This document shows, piece after piece, positions 30,944 through 42,606 of a stretch of DNA of 64,000 nucleotides (position 1 is the first letter of the stretch; each line of letters starts with the position of its first letter). The DNA lies in NCBI GenBank assembly GCA_012064385.1, contig QRDG01000411.1, positions 165,816 through 229,815 of the forward strand, given 5' to 3'. The notes under the pieces were generated by a model. That model searched no databases, was not told the origin of the DNA, and saw only the letters and a list, made by a program, of their open reading frames with translations. This DNA is from Puccinellia tenuiflora (lineage: Eukaryota > Streptophyta > Magnoliopsida > Poales > Poaceae). Made by a program: the position numbers and the translations under genes.

Positions 30944-32949
30944 ATGGAGGAGGAGACAGGGTCGGGGCCGGGACGTCGCCGCCGGCTAACCCTCACGCCG
31001 GGATCGCTCTCATCCCCGACGTGGACGTCGCCCTCCCGCTTCGCTTCCTTGGATTCTGACGGCGACGAGCAGGCGGAGGACTGAGCGTTGGTGGCGGCGG
31101 AGGGGACTGCTTCTAGGGCGGTTGCGGAGGTGATCGAGGAGCCAGGGCAGGTGGAACCGCCGGCGATTCGGCGGCAGCCGAAGTCTCGCGCAGATCTCAC
31201 CCAAGAGTTTTGGGAAGATGCGGGCTTCCGTACGCCGGCATCGAGGTTCTGGAAGCGCTCCAGTCCGGCGGCCGATTCAGATTCTGCCGGTAAGTCACTT
31301 TCTTCTTTGTGCAGGACACCGAGCTCGGTCGGGGATGTCAGCTTGGAGGAGAGGAGCACAGGAAAGGAGCCGCGACGGTCAACATCACCGCAGTCGATCG
31401 CACTTGGGAAGACGAACGTGAGGCTTGGGTGGCGTGGGTCTCTACCTCGGCCTAGACTCACGCCGCCGCCTTGCCTCGGCGAGTTCTTCCCGGAGAAGCT
31501 TGTGGCGGCGATGGAGGAATCCTCGGATCGAAGGTCGGCGCAGGGAGGCGGCGAGCTGTCGCCGGTGGTCGCGGTCGGGGCGGTTTTTCCGGGTCATGGC
31601 ATCGTTCACGCGATTCAAACCATGCGGTCGGGTCGGCCATGTGGGCCTCCGAGTGATCTCGGCCGTCCAGGTTCGTGGGCTCATCTGGCCCGTCGGTTCA
31701 AGGGAATCCGGTCCAAGCTGGACCGTAGCCCTAGGCTCCCCTGAGTCTGCAAACCGTCGTCGCCCTGCCCTCGTCGTCTCGGCCGTCCGTGCGTCGTGAC
31801 TCGTCTACGACTTCTACGACCTCGACCTCACCCTCCGACGATCGACGCCGATCCTTTGTCGAGGTGCTCGCTACACCACCCTCCGACACCATGTCCGGCC
31901 AGCCGCCGTGGGCGGGTGGTAGGATTCCTCCTGCTGCCGTGGCTCCGTTGGCCATGGGAGGCGCTGCGGTCCAGCCGGTTGTGGGGGGAGGTGGTGCTCT
32001 CGCGGCACCGCCGACCGCCGTCGCCGCTGGGGGGCGGCCGGCCGCCAATCGTCGCGACGCGTCGGGGCCGCCTACCTTCGCACCGAGTCAGAACACCGGG
32101 GCAACTCACGCTCCAGTTCTGCTGCCGCAGCTCCGTCAGGGACATCCTGTAGCTGGTGTGCAGCATCCTGCCGCTGTCGCCCCAGCCGCGGCAGCCCCTC
32201 GCACGGGTCCGGGACAGAAGAGGAAGAAGAGCGGTAACACCGGCCGTGGTGCGGCACAACCGGGACTGGGCGTGCAACAACCGGTTGTCGAGGTGCGGCA
32301 ACCCGAGGTGGTGGCGGCGACACCACCTGAAACTTTGGGAGCCGTAATCCCAGTGGCTAAGAAGGTGAAGGTGTATTGCTGGAAGTGCAAGGCAACAACA
32401 CATGCGACGAAGGATTGCACCGTTGAGCATTACTGGTACATTTGCGATAACTCGAAGCATCCTATGTCTAAGTGCCCCACGTTGAAGTTGCCTAAACCTT
32501 CTACCTTTGTGGCCGGTTTTGGTGATGAGGAGCTAATGTTCACTCAGTTCCCGGACAGTGTATACAAGGCGCAGCTGTCACCAACCGTTCCTACAGCTTG
32601 TGTCAAGGTCGTTGGAGAGATGGTCTTAGCTGCAGTTGTGGAGCGACAGGTAGCTCACATTTGCCTGGCACCGTCGTGGAAGTGGGAGGCTATTCCTCAG
32701 GGTGTCAACTCCTTTCTGCTTGGCTTCCCTTCTATGGAAGACTTATTGAGGGTGGACGGGCTCGAGTTGGGTGTACCACAGCATGCAGTGAAACTGGTTC
32801 TCTCACAGTGTGTGCCCGAGGAGATACAACATAAAATGGAGTTGCACCAAGTTTGGGTTCATGTTTCAGGGGTCCCTTATACCCTGAGACACTTTCTCGG
32901 CCTTTGGGCAGTCGGCACACTTATTGGTACTACCATCGATGTCGACCTA
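30944..32949 (+). pseudogene. L1-type LINE ORF1 (gag-like, zinc knuckles), cut by CACTA
   Basis: The frame begins at the ATG at 30944. It meets an in-frame TGA at 31082, continues to 31744, and the rest is in another frame (31789-32949). The N-terminal half is acidic and Ser-rich, with LTQEFWEDAGFRTPASRFW near residue 85. The C-terminal half has a perfect CX2CX4HX4C knuckle, CWKCKATTHATKDC, and a second knuckle ICDNSKHPMSKC whose first Cys is lost. It ends with VWVHVSGVPYTLRHFLGLWA, the conserved RNA-binding region of grass LINE ORF1. The sequence stops at 32949 where a CACTA element starts, so ORF2 would lie beyond that element, outside the window or lost. Confidence 0.82.
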
Positions 32950-34593
32950 CACTAGTAGGAAAAGGGCTATCACTGGCGAACCTATATAGCCTACCGCTGG
33001 CGAACGTGTGGTTCGCCAGCGCTCATATTGCCAGTGGTAACAGCTTACCGCGGAGAACAACATGTTCGCCAGCGGTAGGTAACTTACCACTGGCGAACCA
33101 GGCTCCTGTTCGCCAGTAATATGTATTTATATTTTCAAATAAAAGCAAAAATGTATTACAACAATATATACAGGTAAATACATATATATTCCAGCAATAT
33201 ATAATTGACAGAAACAGTATAATTGACAGAATTTCAATAGATACAAATAGACAAGTGACCAAATTGTTGGTTCATCACATATATGCATGCATTACAAGCC
33301 GAAATATACAAGTGAGACCCAATATTTTGCATACATATGCATGAATACACACACATCTCCGGAAATCGATAGTTTAGGTCGCAAGTTTTCAAAAGAAAGT
33401 AGCTAGTATTGTAAACTACAATCAAATGTAAACTCGTCCCGCTTGCTTGAGACATTTTCCGGCCTGGCCCACTCAAGCGGTGACGCGTATAAACCATTTC
33501 TTCATCTCTCTGTACACGAGACATGTAAAGATAAAAATGTTAGGCAAAGAAGAGCAAGAGTTCATGAACAAATCAAATAATAGTTAAATAGGTGCACCAA
33601 AATCGAAAGCATGCCTCATATATAAGATTGGACACACAAATTACAGAGATGGTGCTAGCGAGCCAAGTAGGATGCACAAGATATGTGTACTCGTGCATAT
33701 TACTAGGTTTGCTAGACCATCCTTGTATTACACGGTGTCACTTCATTTTAATCATCGGCATTCAGAGAGAAAGACGAAACAAAACAAACATGATTTGGGC
33801 CGGTTCATATCTAACTGTAAATAACATCGATCAGACATGAAAGTTCGACGACTTCCGAAGCAAGAGGTATCCAGGCAAGTTAATTTACGGATATATTTTA
33901 ACAACAGAAGTTTATCGATCGTACCAACACGGTTCGTCGATCACTGCTTCTTCTTGCTCGGCTTCGGCATCGACGGGAATGGGAGAACACCATCTATAGT
34001 GAATGGCCTGGGATCACCCTGCACTGTTAGGCATCATCGGCGATTTTGTATCTTGGTGTTCGATGGTACTGCCCAACTGTTGAAGAACACTGTTGTGGGG
34101 TCACTCTTCGACTACCCCACGGTGGTGATACCTGGGTCACGCCAAGAACATCTGCCTTATGACGAGGGCCCAAGGAAGGCCCAAGAAGGACGACGTGCGG
34201 CCCAAGATAGTCGACGTTAGGTCATCAGCCTCGATCGTCTTGTAAGTGCCATCGGCACCGTTCACCCGAGACCTAGCCTACCATATAAAGGCTAGGAGGG
34301 TCCCTCGTCTAGGGTAACGCATACGCTCATGCTCATAGCCGCCATCTCAAACCCTAGCGAGATTGCCATCTCGCCATTGTAGCCACACTCAACATCAATA
34401 CCAGACAAGCAGGAAGTAGTGTTTTATCCTCCGGGAGCCTGAACCTGGGTAAACGCCTCGCCTGTTAGCCGTCGTGATCACCAGCGCTCATCTCTCTCCC
34501 CCTCAATCAACCCGGGGTACTCGACCCAGGGATTTGCCGAGTCTCAGCCTCGTCAATTGGCGCCGTCTGTGGGAAAGAACGAGCGCTGGAACC

Positions 34594-35632
34594 ATGGTCG
34601 CACCGGCCCCATCAACCTTGAAGATCGACGCCTGCACCAGGGAGCCAATCTGCTTCGGCTCCTTCGAGTACGTCAGCCACCCGCCGGCCCATCGCTCGGT
34701 GTACGCTGAACTGCGTGAAGGTATGTGGACCACCTTTGGTACCATGCACTACCTCATAGACAGTCGCGGAACACTCCGATCTACGGCGGCCGCGCTACGC
34801 GCGGTGGTGACACCCGCATCTGCCTCGACTACGTCAACCACGCCTTCACCCGCCGTGGAGATCGCATCTGCTGCGAATGCAGCGATCGCATCTTCGACTG
34901 CCGCGAAGATCGCATCTGCCTCGACTACGTCAACCACGCCTTCACCCGCCGTGGAGATCGCATCTGCTGCGAATGCAGCGATCGCATCTTCGACTGCCGC
35001 GAAGATCGCATCTGCCACGACTACAACGACCACGTCATCACCTGCCGTGATCGCATCTACCGCGACTGCGGCGATCGCATCTTTGACTGCCGCGAAGATC
35101 GCGCTCGCCTCGACTACACCAACTGCCTCCATGGCAGAGATCGCGCCCAACGCGACCACGACACCCGCATCTCCGGCTGCCAAGGAGATCGCATCGGCTG
35201 CGACCCCTGCGCGGATCAAGTCTACTTCGACTACCTTGATCGCATCGCGGGCAAGGCCAAGATCTACATCGACTCCGACTACGTCAGCCACGCCTTCGCG
35301 CCGCGAGATCGTCCGCAAGCCAATCGCACCCGCGTCGACGACAGCGACTCCATTCCTCGCGTCCGCGGTGAAGGTCGCGAAACTCTACGGAAAGAGCCTC
35401 AATGGCGACTGTGGTACCCACCACGTTGGAGCCATTTTCGACTCCGAGCACGGCTCGGACGAAGGAAGCAGCAGTGGAAGCATCAGCCCCACTTCCCGGA
35501 TTTACCCCGCACAAGTCTACATGGCCTACCCGTCGCGGGCCAACGGCGACGAACCCGCATATCCACTGGAGGTGGTCATGCCGGACCAGGTGACGCGACT
35601 CACCATCACCCGCGACATGGCATCGTTGCAGA
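34594..35632 (+). pseudogene. Retroelement ORF with Ala/Thr/Ser-rich repeats, truncated
   Basis: The ATG at 34594 (ACCATGG context) lies 34 bp after the primer site and opens a frame. It starts MVAPAPSTLKIDACTREPI, continues with FGSFEYVSHPPAHRSVYAEL, then an Ala/Ser/Thr-rich region made by the tandem DNA repeat, and a tail with HVGAIFDSEHGSDEGSSSGS. Position and start suggest a gag-like protein, but no gag domain is recognisable. The frame passes the element's truncation point into foreign sequence, so the natural C-terminus is lost. Confidence 0.55.
34812..35115. repeat. Tandem repeat, 99-bp unit
   Basis: The unit starting GCATCTGCCTCGACTACGTC occurs twice without visible change (about 34813-34911 and 34912-35010), followed by one or two diverged copies to 35115. 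The unit length is a multiple of three, so the Ala/Ser-rich protein repeat stays in frame. Confidence 0.85.
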
Positions 35633-36072
35633 TGATTCCAGCGATCATCTCCTGGATGCGACCAAACTCTTTTCTAATAACAGCATCACTGGCTTCTGCC
35701 AAGTTCTTGCACCATCTATCGAGAGCAGATGAAAATTGCAGACATTGTTGAACCTTTATGTACTCCCGCATGTGATGGATGAGGTACCATGCCTCCATCT
35801 TAGTGCCTGGCACCTGCTTGATGCACGGGAAAACAAGTTTGTGGCCGAATATATTCTTGCCTCGCCATGTGTTTTTTCTCTTAATGAGGCCTTCTTCCTT
35901 TTCTACGTAAGCACTAAGAGCATCTTTCAGAACAGCCTTGATTTTGGTATAGTCTTTACTCGTCACATCACTCCCGACTGGAGTCGAGATAGACGCCATG
36001 CGAGTCTTTCAGGTACAGAACGATGAGGGTGCCGCCATGCGAGTCTTTCAGGTACAGAACGATGAGGGTGCC
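35633..36072 (-). pseudogene. CACTA tnp1-like (Ulp1-fold) gene fragment
   Basis: The minus-strand frame contains SKDYTKIKAVLKDALSAYV, FPCIKQVPGTKMEAWYLIHH and AVIRKEFGRIQEMIAGII. These align with the tnp1-like gene of the complete CACTA element (KDYTRIKGVLDEALEGYAQ, CIKHASGRVKDAFYVLHH, ADLREEFHRIRMQLSQII). Upstream on the minus strand, LIVLYLKDSHGVYLDSS gives the Ulp1-type strand with Asp. The segment after CIKQ should hold the catalytic Cys but reads ...MEAWY, so it cannot be an active protease. It is broken by a stop and a 39-bp duplication near its 5' side. Confidence 0.75.
35995..36072. repeat. Perfect 39-bp tandem duplication
   Basis: GCCATGCGAGTCTTTCAGG and the following 20 bp occur twice head to tail without a mismatch (35995-36033 and 36034-36072). 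The unit is 13 codons, inside the tnp1-like relic. The lack of divergence marks it as recent, or as an assembly artefact. Confidence 0.9.
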
Positions 36073-38131
36073 GTATTGGTTACTGCGCAAAACAGTTCAA
36101 AAGAGACCATTGATACATGTCAAACGTATCTATAATTTTTTATTGATCCATGCTAATTTTGTGATATTGTCAAATGTTTCTATTATCATATTACATCATT
36201 TTTATGCATTTTTTCGGACTAACCTATTGACTATAGACAATTGCTTTGTATCACTTCATTCACATCCTATGCTTTACATTACTATCTTGATCATGATTGT
36301 CTTGGTTGCATGTCTCATCAAAAATTATTTTGTTATCACTTACCTACTCGAGGGCGAGTAGGAGTTAAGCTAGGGGATGCTGATACGTGTCAAACGTATC
36401 TATAATTTTTTATTGATCCATGCTAGTTTTGTGATATTGCCACATGTTTCTATTATCATATTACATCATTTTTATGCATTTTGTCGGACTAACCTATTGA
36501 CAAGATGCCTAGTACCAGTTTCCTATTTTTGCCGTTTTTGTATTTCAGAAAATTTACTTCTAGAAATATTCTCGGAATTGGACGAAAATTTACGGGGAAT
36601 TTTTATTCATATGAAGGCACCTGGAGACCAAAGGGCGACCTGGGGGGCCACCCACAGGCAAGGGGCGGCCCCCTACCGCGACCCTAGGGCAGCCCGCTGG
36701 TGGGACCCGCCCCTTCCCTGTGGGCACCCCCTCAGCCCCCTCAGACGCCTATAAAATCACATTAACCCTAAAAACGTCGAGGCGGCCATTATTTTCCAGA
36801 GAAGTCACCCCGACGCGCCGTCACCGTAAACCCTAGTTCGGGGGTGATTCTGAAGCTGATCCCGGCACCCTGCCGGAGGGGAGATCATTCCCGGAGGGCT
36901 CTTCATCGCCATGCCTTCCTCCGGGATGATTTGTGAGTAGTCCCACCTTGGACCACGGGTCCATGGCAGTAGCTAGATGGTAGTCTCTCTCTTATGCTTC
37001 ATGTCTTATGATCTTGTGAGCTGCCTAACATGATCAAGATCGACTATTGTAATGCTATGTGATGTGTTTGCTGGGATCCGATGGATTATGAAGTTATGAT
37101 CGGATTGTGCATGATTCTTATATGTTGATTTATGTTCTTGCATGCTCTCCGATGTGCGTAGTTACTTTGGCCAAGTGATTGTGTGTATCTCCAAGAGGGA
37201 GTATTTATGCTAGATAGTGGGTTCATGCCCTTTTTGTTCCTGGGCACGAGTGACAGAAACGTCTAAGGGCGAGGGTGTGCTGTTGCTACTAATGGTAAAA
37301 CAGCGGTGTTAATGTCTCTTTTGATATTAGTATTGCTTACTTCATGCGCTTTACTGAATGCAATTGTCTGTTGCTTGCAACTTAATACCATTGGGTGACA
37401 GGCTGGATAGCGATCCCACGGTGGACTTTTTAGACAAAGATCCAGTTGGACTCAACGGCCTTTATTCATTGTCATGATGCCTACATAAATATTATCATGT
37501 TCTCTTTGTCATTGCTAGATTAAGTTTGTGTTATAATCTTGTCAATTCCCAGCTGTAATTTGTTTACCCATCATATGAGTGTTTTATTTACTTGAGAGAC
37601 TCCACTAGTAAACCATGGCCCCCAGTCCATCTTTTTACATTAATTGCAACCTTTATTCATCACTTTTCATCATCATTACTCCACTGGTCCATTTTCATAT
37701 TTTCATCTATTTCACTATACAATTAACCGCTTTGTTTTCTACGAGACCGGAAAGATTGACAACCTTTCCGCCGTTGGGGGCAAAGTATTTTGGTTGAGTG
37801 TGTGCAGGTCCACGTCTGTTGAAGATTAAGCGCCAGAGATCTTCAACATTCACTTTGTTGTTGATTTCAAAGTCCTACTAGTTACATCTACGCCTTCGCT
37901 TGAGGCACCACCCAACGCATCATTCACCGAATAGCAAGCTCTTTTCTGGCGCCGTTGCCAGGGACTTTGGAGCTATAGCAAGGGGAGTCTCATACTCTCA
38001 ATCACTTTACTTTGTTTTTGTCTTACTTGCTTTATTTCTCATTTAGCTTATTTTTCTTGTTGCAAAATTTTAAAACCAAAAAAAAAAATAGTGTAGTCTT
38101 TATTCCTGTTTTGTTATTTTATCTTATCATT

Positions 38132-39522
38132 ATGTCTTCCACTGAAAACACCAAGTTGTGTGACTTTAATAGCACTAATAACAAAGATTTCATATGCTCT
38201 CCAATTGCTCCACCCGCTACTAAAGCGGAATCTTATGAAATTAAGCCTGCCTTGCTAAATCTTGTTATGAAAGAGCAATTTTCTTGTGCTAGTACTGATG
38301 ATGCCGCCTCTCATTTAAATAACTTTGTTGAGTTATGTGATATGCAAAAGTATAAAGAGGTGGAAAGTGACATCATAAAACTGAAGCTTTTCCCTTTCTC
38401 TTTGAGAGGGAGAGCAAAAGAATGGTTATTGTCTTTGCCTAGAAATAGCATTGATTCTTGGACTAAATGCAAAGATGCTTTTATTGGAAAATATTATTCA
38501 CCTGCTAAAATCATACAATTGAGGAGTAACATTAGGAACTTTAGACAATTTGATAATGAACATGTTGCTCAAGCTTGGGAGAGAATGAAATTTATGGTTA
38601 AAAATTGTCCCACGCATGGATTAACTATGTGGATGGTTATCCAAACTTTTTATGTAGGTTTGAATTTTTCTTCAAGGAACCTCTTGGACTCGGCCGCGGG
38701 AGGCACCTTCATGTCCACCACATTAGGTGCAGCAACTAAACTCTTGGATGAGATGATGAAAAATTATTCACAATGGCATACCGAAAGAGCTCCAAGTGGT
38801 AAGAAGGTAAATTCTGTCGAGGAAATTTCCTCTTTGAGTGATAAGGTTGATATGATTATGTCTATGCTTGCTACCAATCAGTCCCCTAATAATGTCCCAC
38901 TTGCTTCATTAATTGCCCAAGAAAAGGATCAAGTTGATGTTAATTTTCTTAATAGAAATAACTTCAACAATAATGCTTATCGAAATAATTTTGGTAGTAA
39001 CAACTATAAGCCTTATCCTCCCAATAATGGCAACTCATATGGTAATTCCTATGGTAATTCTTATAATCCTAATAAGAATGTGTCCTCTGGTCTTGAAAAT
39101 GTTTTAAAGGAATTTATCACTTCGCAAAAAGCTTTCAACAAAACTGTTGAAGAGAAACTTGAAAAACTTGATAGACTTGTCTCTAAAGTGGAAGATCTTG
39201 CTCATGATGTTGAAATTTTAAAAATTAGAACCACTCCTCTTCAAGAAAAGCCTACTGAATCTTTAAATGCTATTTCTATTCGAATTAATGAGAATGAAAG
39301 TATGATGGCTCGCAGAAAAGCTAGGTGAGCTAGAGAGAAAGAAGAAGCTAGAATTGCTGAAATGAATAGGAAAACTGTTAAAGTTTATACTATCCAAACT
39401 ACTAATGAGGAACCTCCTAGCCTATTTAAAGATGATGAAATTGATTTTGATAATTGCAATCTTACTGAAGTCATATAGTTCCTACAAAAAATTTCTAAGT
39501 CATCGGATGCTAGTAAATTAAA
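38132..39522 (+). pseudogene. Athila-type gag
   Basis: The start ATG at 38132 (MSSTENTKLCDFNS) opens 399 codons up to a TGA at 39326. The gag domain spans about residues 45-200 (DAASHLNNFVELCDMQKY; FPFSLRGRAKEWLLSLP; FIGKYYSPAKIIQLR; GLTMWMVIQTFYVGL). Asn/Tyr-rich repeats (NSYGNSYGNSYNPNKN) and a C-terminal coiled coil (KTVEEKLEKLDRLVSKVEDL) follow. After the TGA the same frame continues as gag-like sequence (REKEEARIAEMNRKTVKVYT) to another stop, TAG at 39477-39479, and then to the Mutator-like insertion. The two stops can be explained by C-to-T changes of CGA and CAG. Apart from these the frame is intact. Confidence 0.88.
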
Positions 39523-40843
39523 GGGTAGTGCTCGGCGTCCCCCGGGGGCTCAAAATTTTCCAGCCCCCGGGTCCTCCTACTGACACGTGTCCAATTATGG
39601 ACAGCAAATCCCGCTTTTGCTCCTATGAAGCAAAAAACGGTTCATTAAAATAAGATTTTTGTACTATTGTAGCAATTTTCAAAATCCCCCCAAAATCCCG
39701 CTTTTGCTCCTATGAAGCAAAAACTGATTCGATTGAAATAAGAATTTTGTGCTGTTGTAGCAATTTTCAATTTTCATTCAGATACCGCAATTGCTTCTAT
39801 GAAACCTCGTAGCAAATAATTTGTGCTATTGTAGCAAAACTACATGAAGGTTGTAGCAAAAAATAAATTTTGCTATTGTAGCAAAACCAACTTCGCCGGA
39901 GACATCGTCGGAAACTCTCGTCGAAGACCTCGTAGCAAACAAAATGTACTATTATAGCAAAACTACATGACGGTTGTAGCAAAAATAAGTTGTGTAATTG
40001 TAGCAAAACCAACTTTGCCGGAGACATGGTCGAAGACTCTCGTCGGAGACCTCGTAGCAAAATCTTTATACTATTTTAGCAAAATAACGGAACTTTTGTA
40101 GCAAAAAAAATCGTGCTATTGTAGCATCGTAGTGTAGCCCGGCGCCGAAGACCGCACGTAGCCCGCCGGAGATCTCGTAGCACCGTCGGTCGCCACTCAG
40201 AGCATCGGCGAGCACCGCACGTAGCATCGGCGACCAGCTAACGCAGGGGTCGCCGGCTTGGCGGGTGGAGCTCGGCCCCTCCTTGACCCGTTGACCGTGT
40301 CTCGCACGGGATGCAGCTCCCCCAGTTGAGTTTCGTCTGTGGACAAGTATGGAGCGTCGGGGCCGTCCAATTCTCGCCGGAGCTCGTGGAGTAGGCCGGG
40401 GCTGAGGAGCCTCTTTGACGGCGAGTGGTCATCGGAGAAGATGAGGGAGGAGGACGGCGCGAGGCCGGAGCAGAAGGCGACGAGCTCAGCAGAGGAGGAC
40501 CTGTGGGAGAGTCATCGAAGGCATCGTGTGCGTGGGCGCGTGAAGAAACGGGCGCCGGCTTCATGCTCGTCGGTGCGACCCCGGCGGCACGACGAAAAGA
40601 TGAGGAGCCAGGAGATCCCGACCGCGGCTCGCCGGCGTGCTTAGGCGGCGAAGAGTCAGTCGAGAGGAGCCATGGCTGCAGCGCGGTGGGAGACGCCGGC
40701 GGTTGCCAGATCTCGGAAGGATGGTCACGGAACGAACATGGGTGGGCCCCCTCGCGTATCTCGTTTTCTTTCTGTTCCGAAGGAGACGCGTGGCACAGGA
40801 CGATGGGAGACTCCGATCCCCCGGAGGTATGCCAGCATTTCCC
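39523..40843. mobile_element. Mutator-like element, non-autonomous, 1321 bp
   Basis: The 9-bp target duplication TAAATTAAA lies at 39514-39522 and 40844-40852. The termini GGGTAGTGCTCGGCGTCCCC and, reversed, GGGAAATGCTGGCATACCTC are imperfect inverted repeats. The left half contains a ~121-bp tandem repeat (TAGCAAAACTACATGA...CTCGTAGCAAA, about 39833-40075). The right half is GC-rich and open on both strands without a recognised domain. No MURA transposase is present. The GC-rich half may be captured host sequence (Pack-MULE type), which I could not identify. Confidence 0.85.
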
Positions 40844-40852
40844 TAAATTAAA

Positions 40853-41408
40853 TATTGCCTTCACCAAACATATTACCGATGCTCTTATCAAGGCTAGGGA
40901 AGAAAAGCTTAAGCTAGAAACTTCTATTCCTAGAAAATTAGAAGATGGATGGGAACCCACTATTAAGATGAAAATAAATGACTTTGATTGCAATGCTTTG
41001 TGTGATCTTGGTGCTAGTATATCTGTTATGTCTAAATGTTTATATGAAATGCTTAATTTAAATCCTTTCGAAGAATTCTATTTAAATGTTCATCTTGCTG
41101 ATTCTTCTAAAAAGAAACCTTTGGGTAGAGTTGATGATGTCCTTATTGTTGTTAATGATAATTATGTTCCTGTTGATTTTATTGTTATGGACATTGAGTG
41201 TAATGCTTCTTGTCCTATTATTTTGGGGAGACCATTTTTGAGAACCGTTGGTGCTATTATTGATATGAAAGAGGGAAATATAAGATTTCAGTTCCCCCTT
41301 AAAAGAGGGATGGAAGACTTCCCTAGAAAGAGAAAGAAGCTTTCTTTTGAATCAATCATAAGGTCAAGCTATGCGCTTGATGTTGCAAAGGCCTCCGAAA
41401 AAACTTGA
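40853..41408 (+). pseudogene. Athila-type aspartic protease region
   Basis: After the Mutator-like element the retroelement frame resumes with NIAFTKHITDALIKAREEKL. The retropepsin domain has the active-site motif CNALCDLGASISVMSK (Asp-Leu-Gly, a usual Athila variant), VDFIVMDIEC and the flap-proximal ILGRPFLRTVGAIID. The frame ends at a TGA (41406-41408) shortly before the 3' non-coding region (GCGCCTAGCTAAAAGGCG). No RT motif follows. The upstream part of the open frame (40425-40852) is Mutator-like element sequence, not part of this protein. Confidence 0.85.
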
Positions 41409-41478
41409 TATTTGGCATTGCGCCTAGCTAAAAGGCGTTAAAGACACTACTAGGAAACTAGCTATAGGTGGAAGGTGT

Positions 41479-41940
41479 TTTTGTGGCGCACCAAAGATGC
41501 CATGCGCCACTGATAATATTCTGTGGCGCACCTTTGGGGATGCGCCACAGAAAGATGAGTATTTCTGTGGCGCATGCCTGCGCCGTGCGCCACTAAATTG
41601 GCACTTTCTGTGGCGCACTTGTGCCCATGCGCCACAGAAAACAGGTGGGCCCCACCACCAACGGCTGGATGGCATCCTACCACACATTTTCTGTGGCGCA
41701 TGGAACTGGATGCGCCACAAAAAGTTGCATTTCTGTGGCGCATCTAGACACATGCGCCACAGAATTATGTGTGGGCCCCGGCACCAATGATTGGGGGGAG
41801 GTATTTCTGTGGCGCATGGAACAATATGCGCCACAGAAATGCTTATTTCTGTGGCGCATGGGAAGGATGCGCCACAGAAATAAGCATTTCTGTGGTGCAT
41901 ATTGTTCCATGCGCCACAAAATGTATGTCCAGAATTACAA
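41479..41940. repeat. Left subterminal repeats of the CACTA element
   Basis: About fifteen copies of a TCTGTGGCGCA unit occur in both orientations, often as pairs that form short hairpins (TGTGGCGCAT...ATGCGCCACA). They are presumed binding sites for the tnp1-like protein. Confidence 0.9.
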
Positions 41941-42339
41941 AAAGGCAGCCCCCCACTCACCCACCCCCATTGTCTTCTTCTTCCCCTCTCCTCCCACCTA
42001 GAACAGCTCGTGTTCCTCCTCCCTCCCACCCCATTTTGCTCATACTTTTCTCCATTCTTTGTAGTTAAACCTACTTTATTTGATAGGTAATTGGTGAGGG
42101 GGCCGGGGAGGCTCCATATATACTCTCCTCCTCTCCCAAATACATCTCTTTTTCTCTCCAACACCGCACACTCTCTCTCATCGATCGCGGTCACGTCTCG
42201 GTGACAAATCTACTAGGTTAGTATTGTTGGATGGACATGCATATGCATGTTTAGTGTGGCCGAGATGTGTATGGTTGTAGGTGAAGCGCTTGTCGACGGG
42301 CGGTTTGCATGATGGCGGGACGATGCTTGTACATGAAAC

Positions 42340-42606
42340 TTGTGTGGTGTGCATGAATTTTTGCATGTGCGAAGAATTTTTTGTTGTTGCTTGCGCCGGC
42401 GTGGTGCATGGATGTTTGCCGAAATGTCGATTAACTTCCGTTTCGGCAAATTTTTGCACTACCCATATGTCCTAGATTTAGGAGAGGTCATGCCAAATTT
42501 TTCCGGAGACCATGCATGTGTGTGTGTGCGCGCGTGTGCATGTTGCAGTTCTACTTAATTAACATACTCTCGTTTCTTATTTATGTTTTATCTATATATA
42601 GCAACC
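42340..42606 (+). promoter_or_regulatory. Leader module upstream of tnp2-like gene
   Basis: At 42421-42511 lies GAAATGTCGATTAACTTCCG followed by GGCAAATT, CCATATGTCC and GGTCATGCC. The same order of words occurs at 48888-48970 upstream of the tnp1-like gene. The shared module suggests common transcriptional or RNA-level control. A TATA-like TATCTATATATAGCAACC lies directly before the start codon (42589-42606). Confidence 0.55.

Larger units (their letters stand above)
34091..35632 (+). mobile_element. LTR retroelement fragment (5' LTR plus partial ORF)
   Basis: The LTR runs from about 34091 (TGTTGTGGGGTCACTC) to 34555 (CCTCGTCA), with a TATA-like ACCATATAAAGG at 34260. It is followed at once by TTGGCGCCGTCTGTGGGAA, a gypsy-type primer-binding site. 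The ORF starts at 34594. The 3' part and second LTR are missing: at about 35632 the sequence changes back to CACTA tnp1. The LTR start is uncertain by about 12 bp (TGTTGAAG at 34079 is an alternative). Confidence 0.75.
32950..36110 (-). mobile_element. CACTA element fragment (3' part, minus orientation)
   Basis: The terminus CACTAGTAGGAAAAGGGC is at 32950. Subterminal repeats ACTGGCGAAC/GTTCGCCAGT in both orientations follow (32970-33115). A non-coding module at about 33640-33790 matches, in reverse orientation, a module of the complete CACTA element at 48120-48480. A tnp1-like gene fragment lies at 35633-36072 on the minus strand. An LTR retroelement fragment (34091-35632) is nested. The other end was lost at 36110, where the Athila-type element begins. 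A tnp1-like gene near this end implies that 32950 is the 3' terminus. Confidence 0.82.

Noticed and set aside
40425..40852. N-terminal extension of the protease frame
   Set aside because: It is Mutator-like element sequence fused by chance in frame; the target duplication at 40844-40852 marks the border.
41479..41940. CRISPR-like array of short repeats
   Set aside because: Repeats are in both orientations, irregularly spaced, and adjoin a CACTA terminus in a plant genome; they are subterminal transposase-binding repeats.
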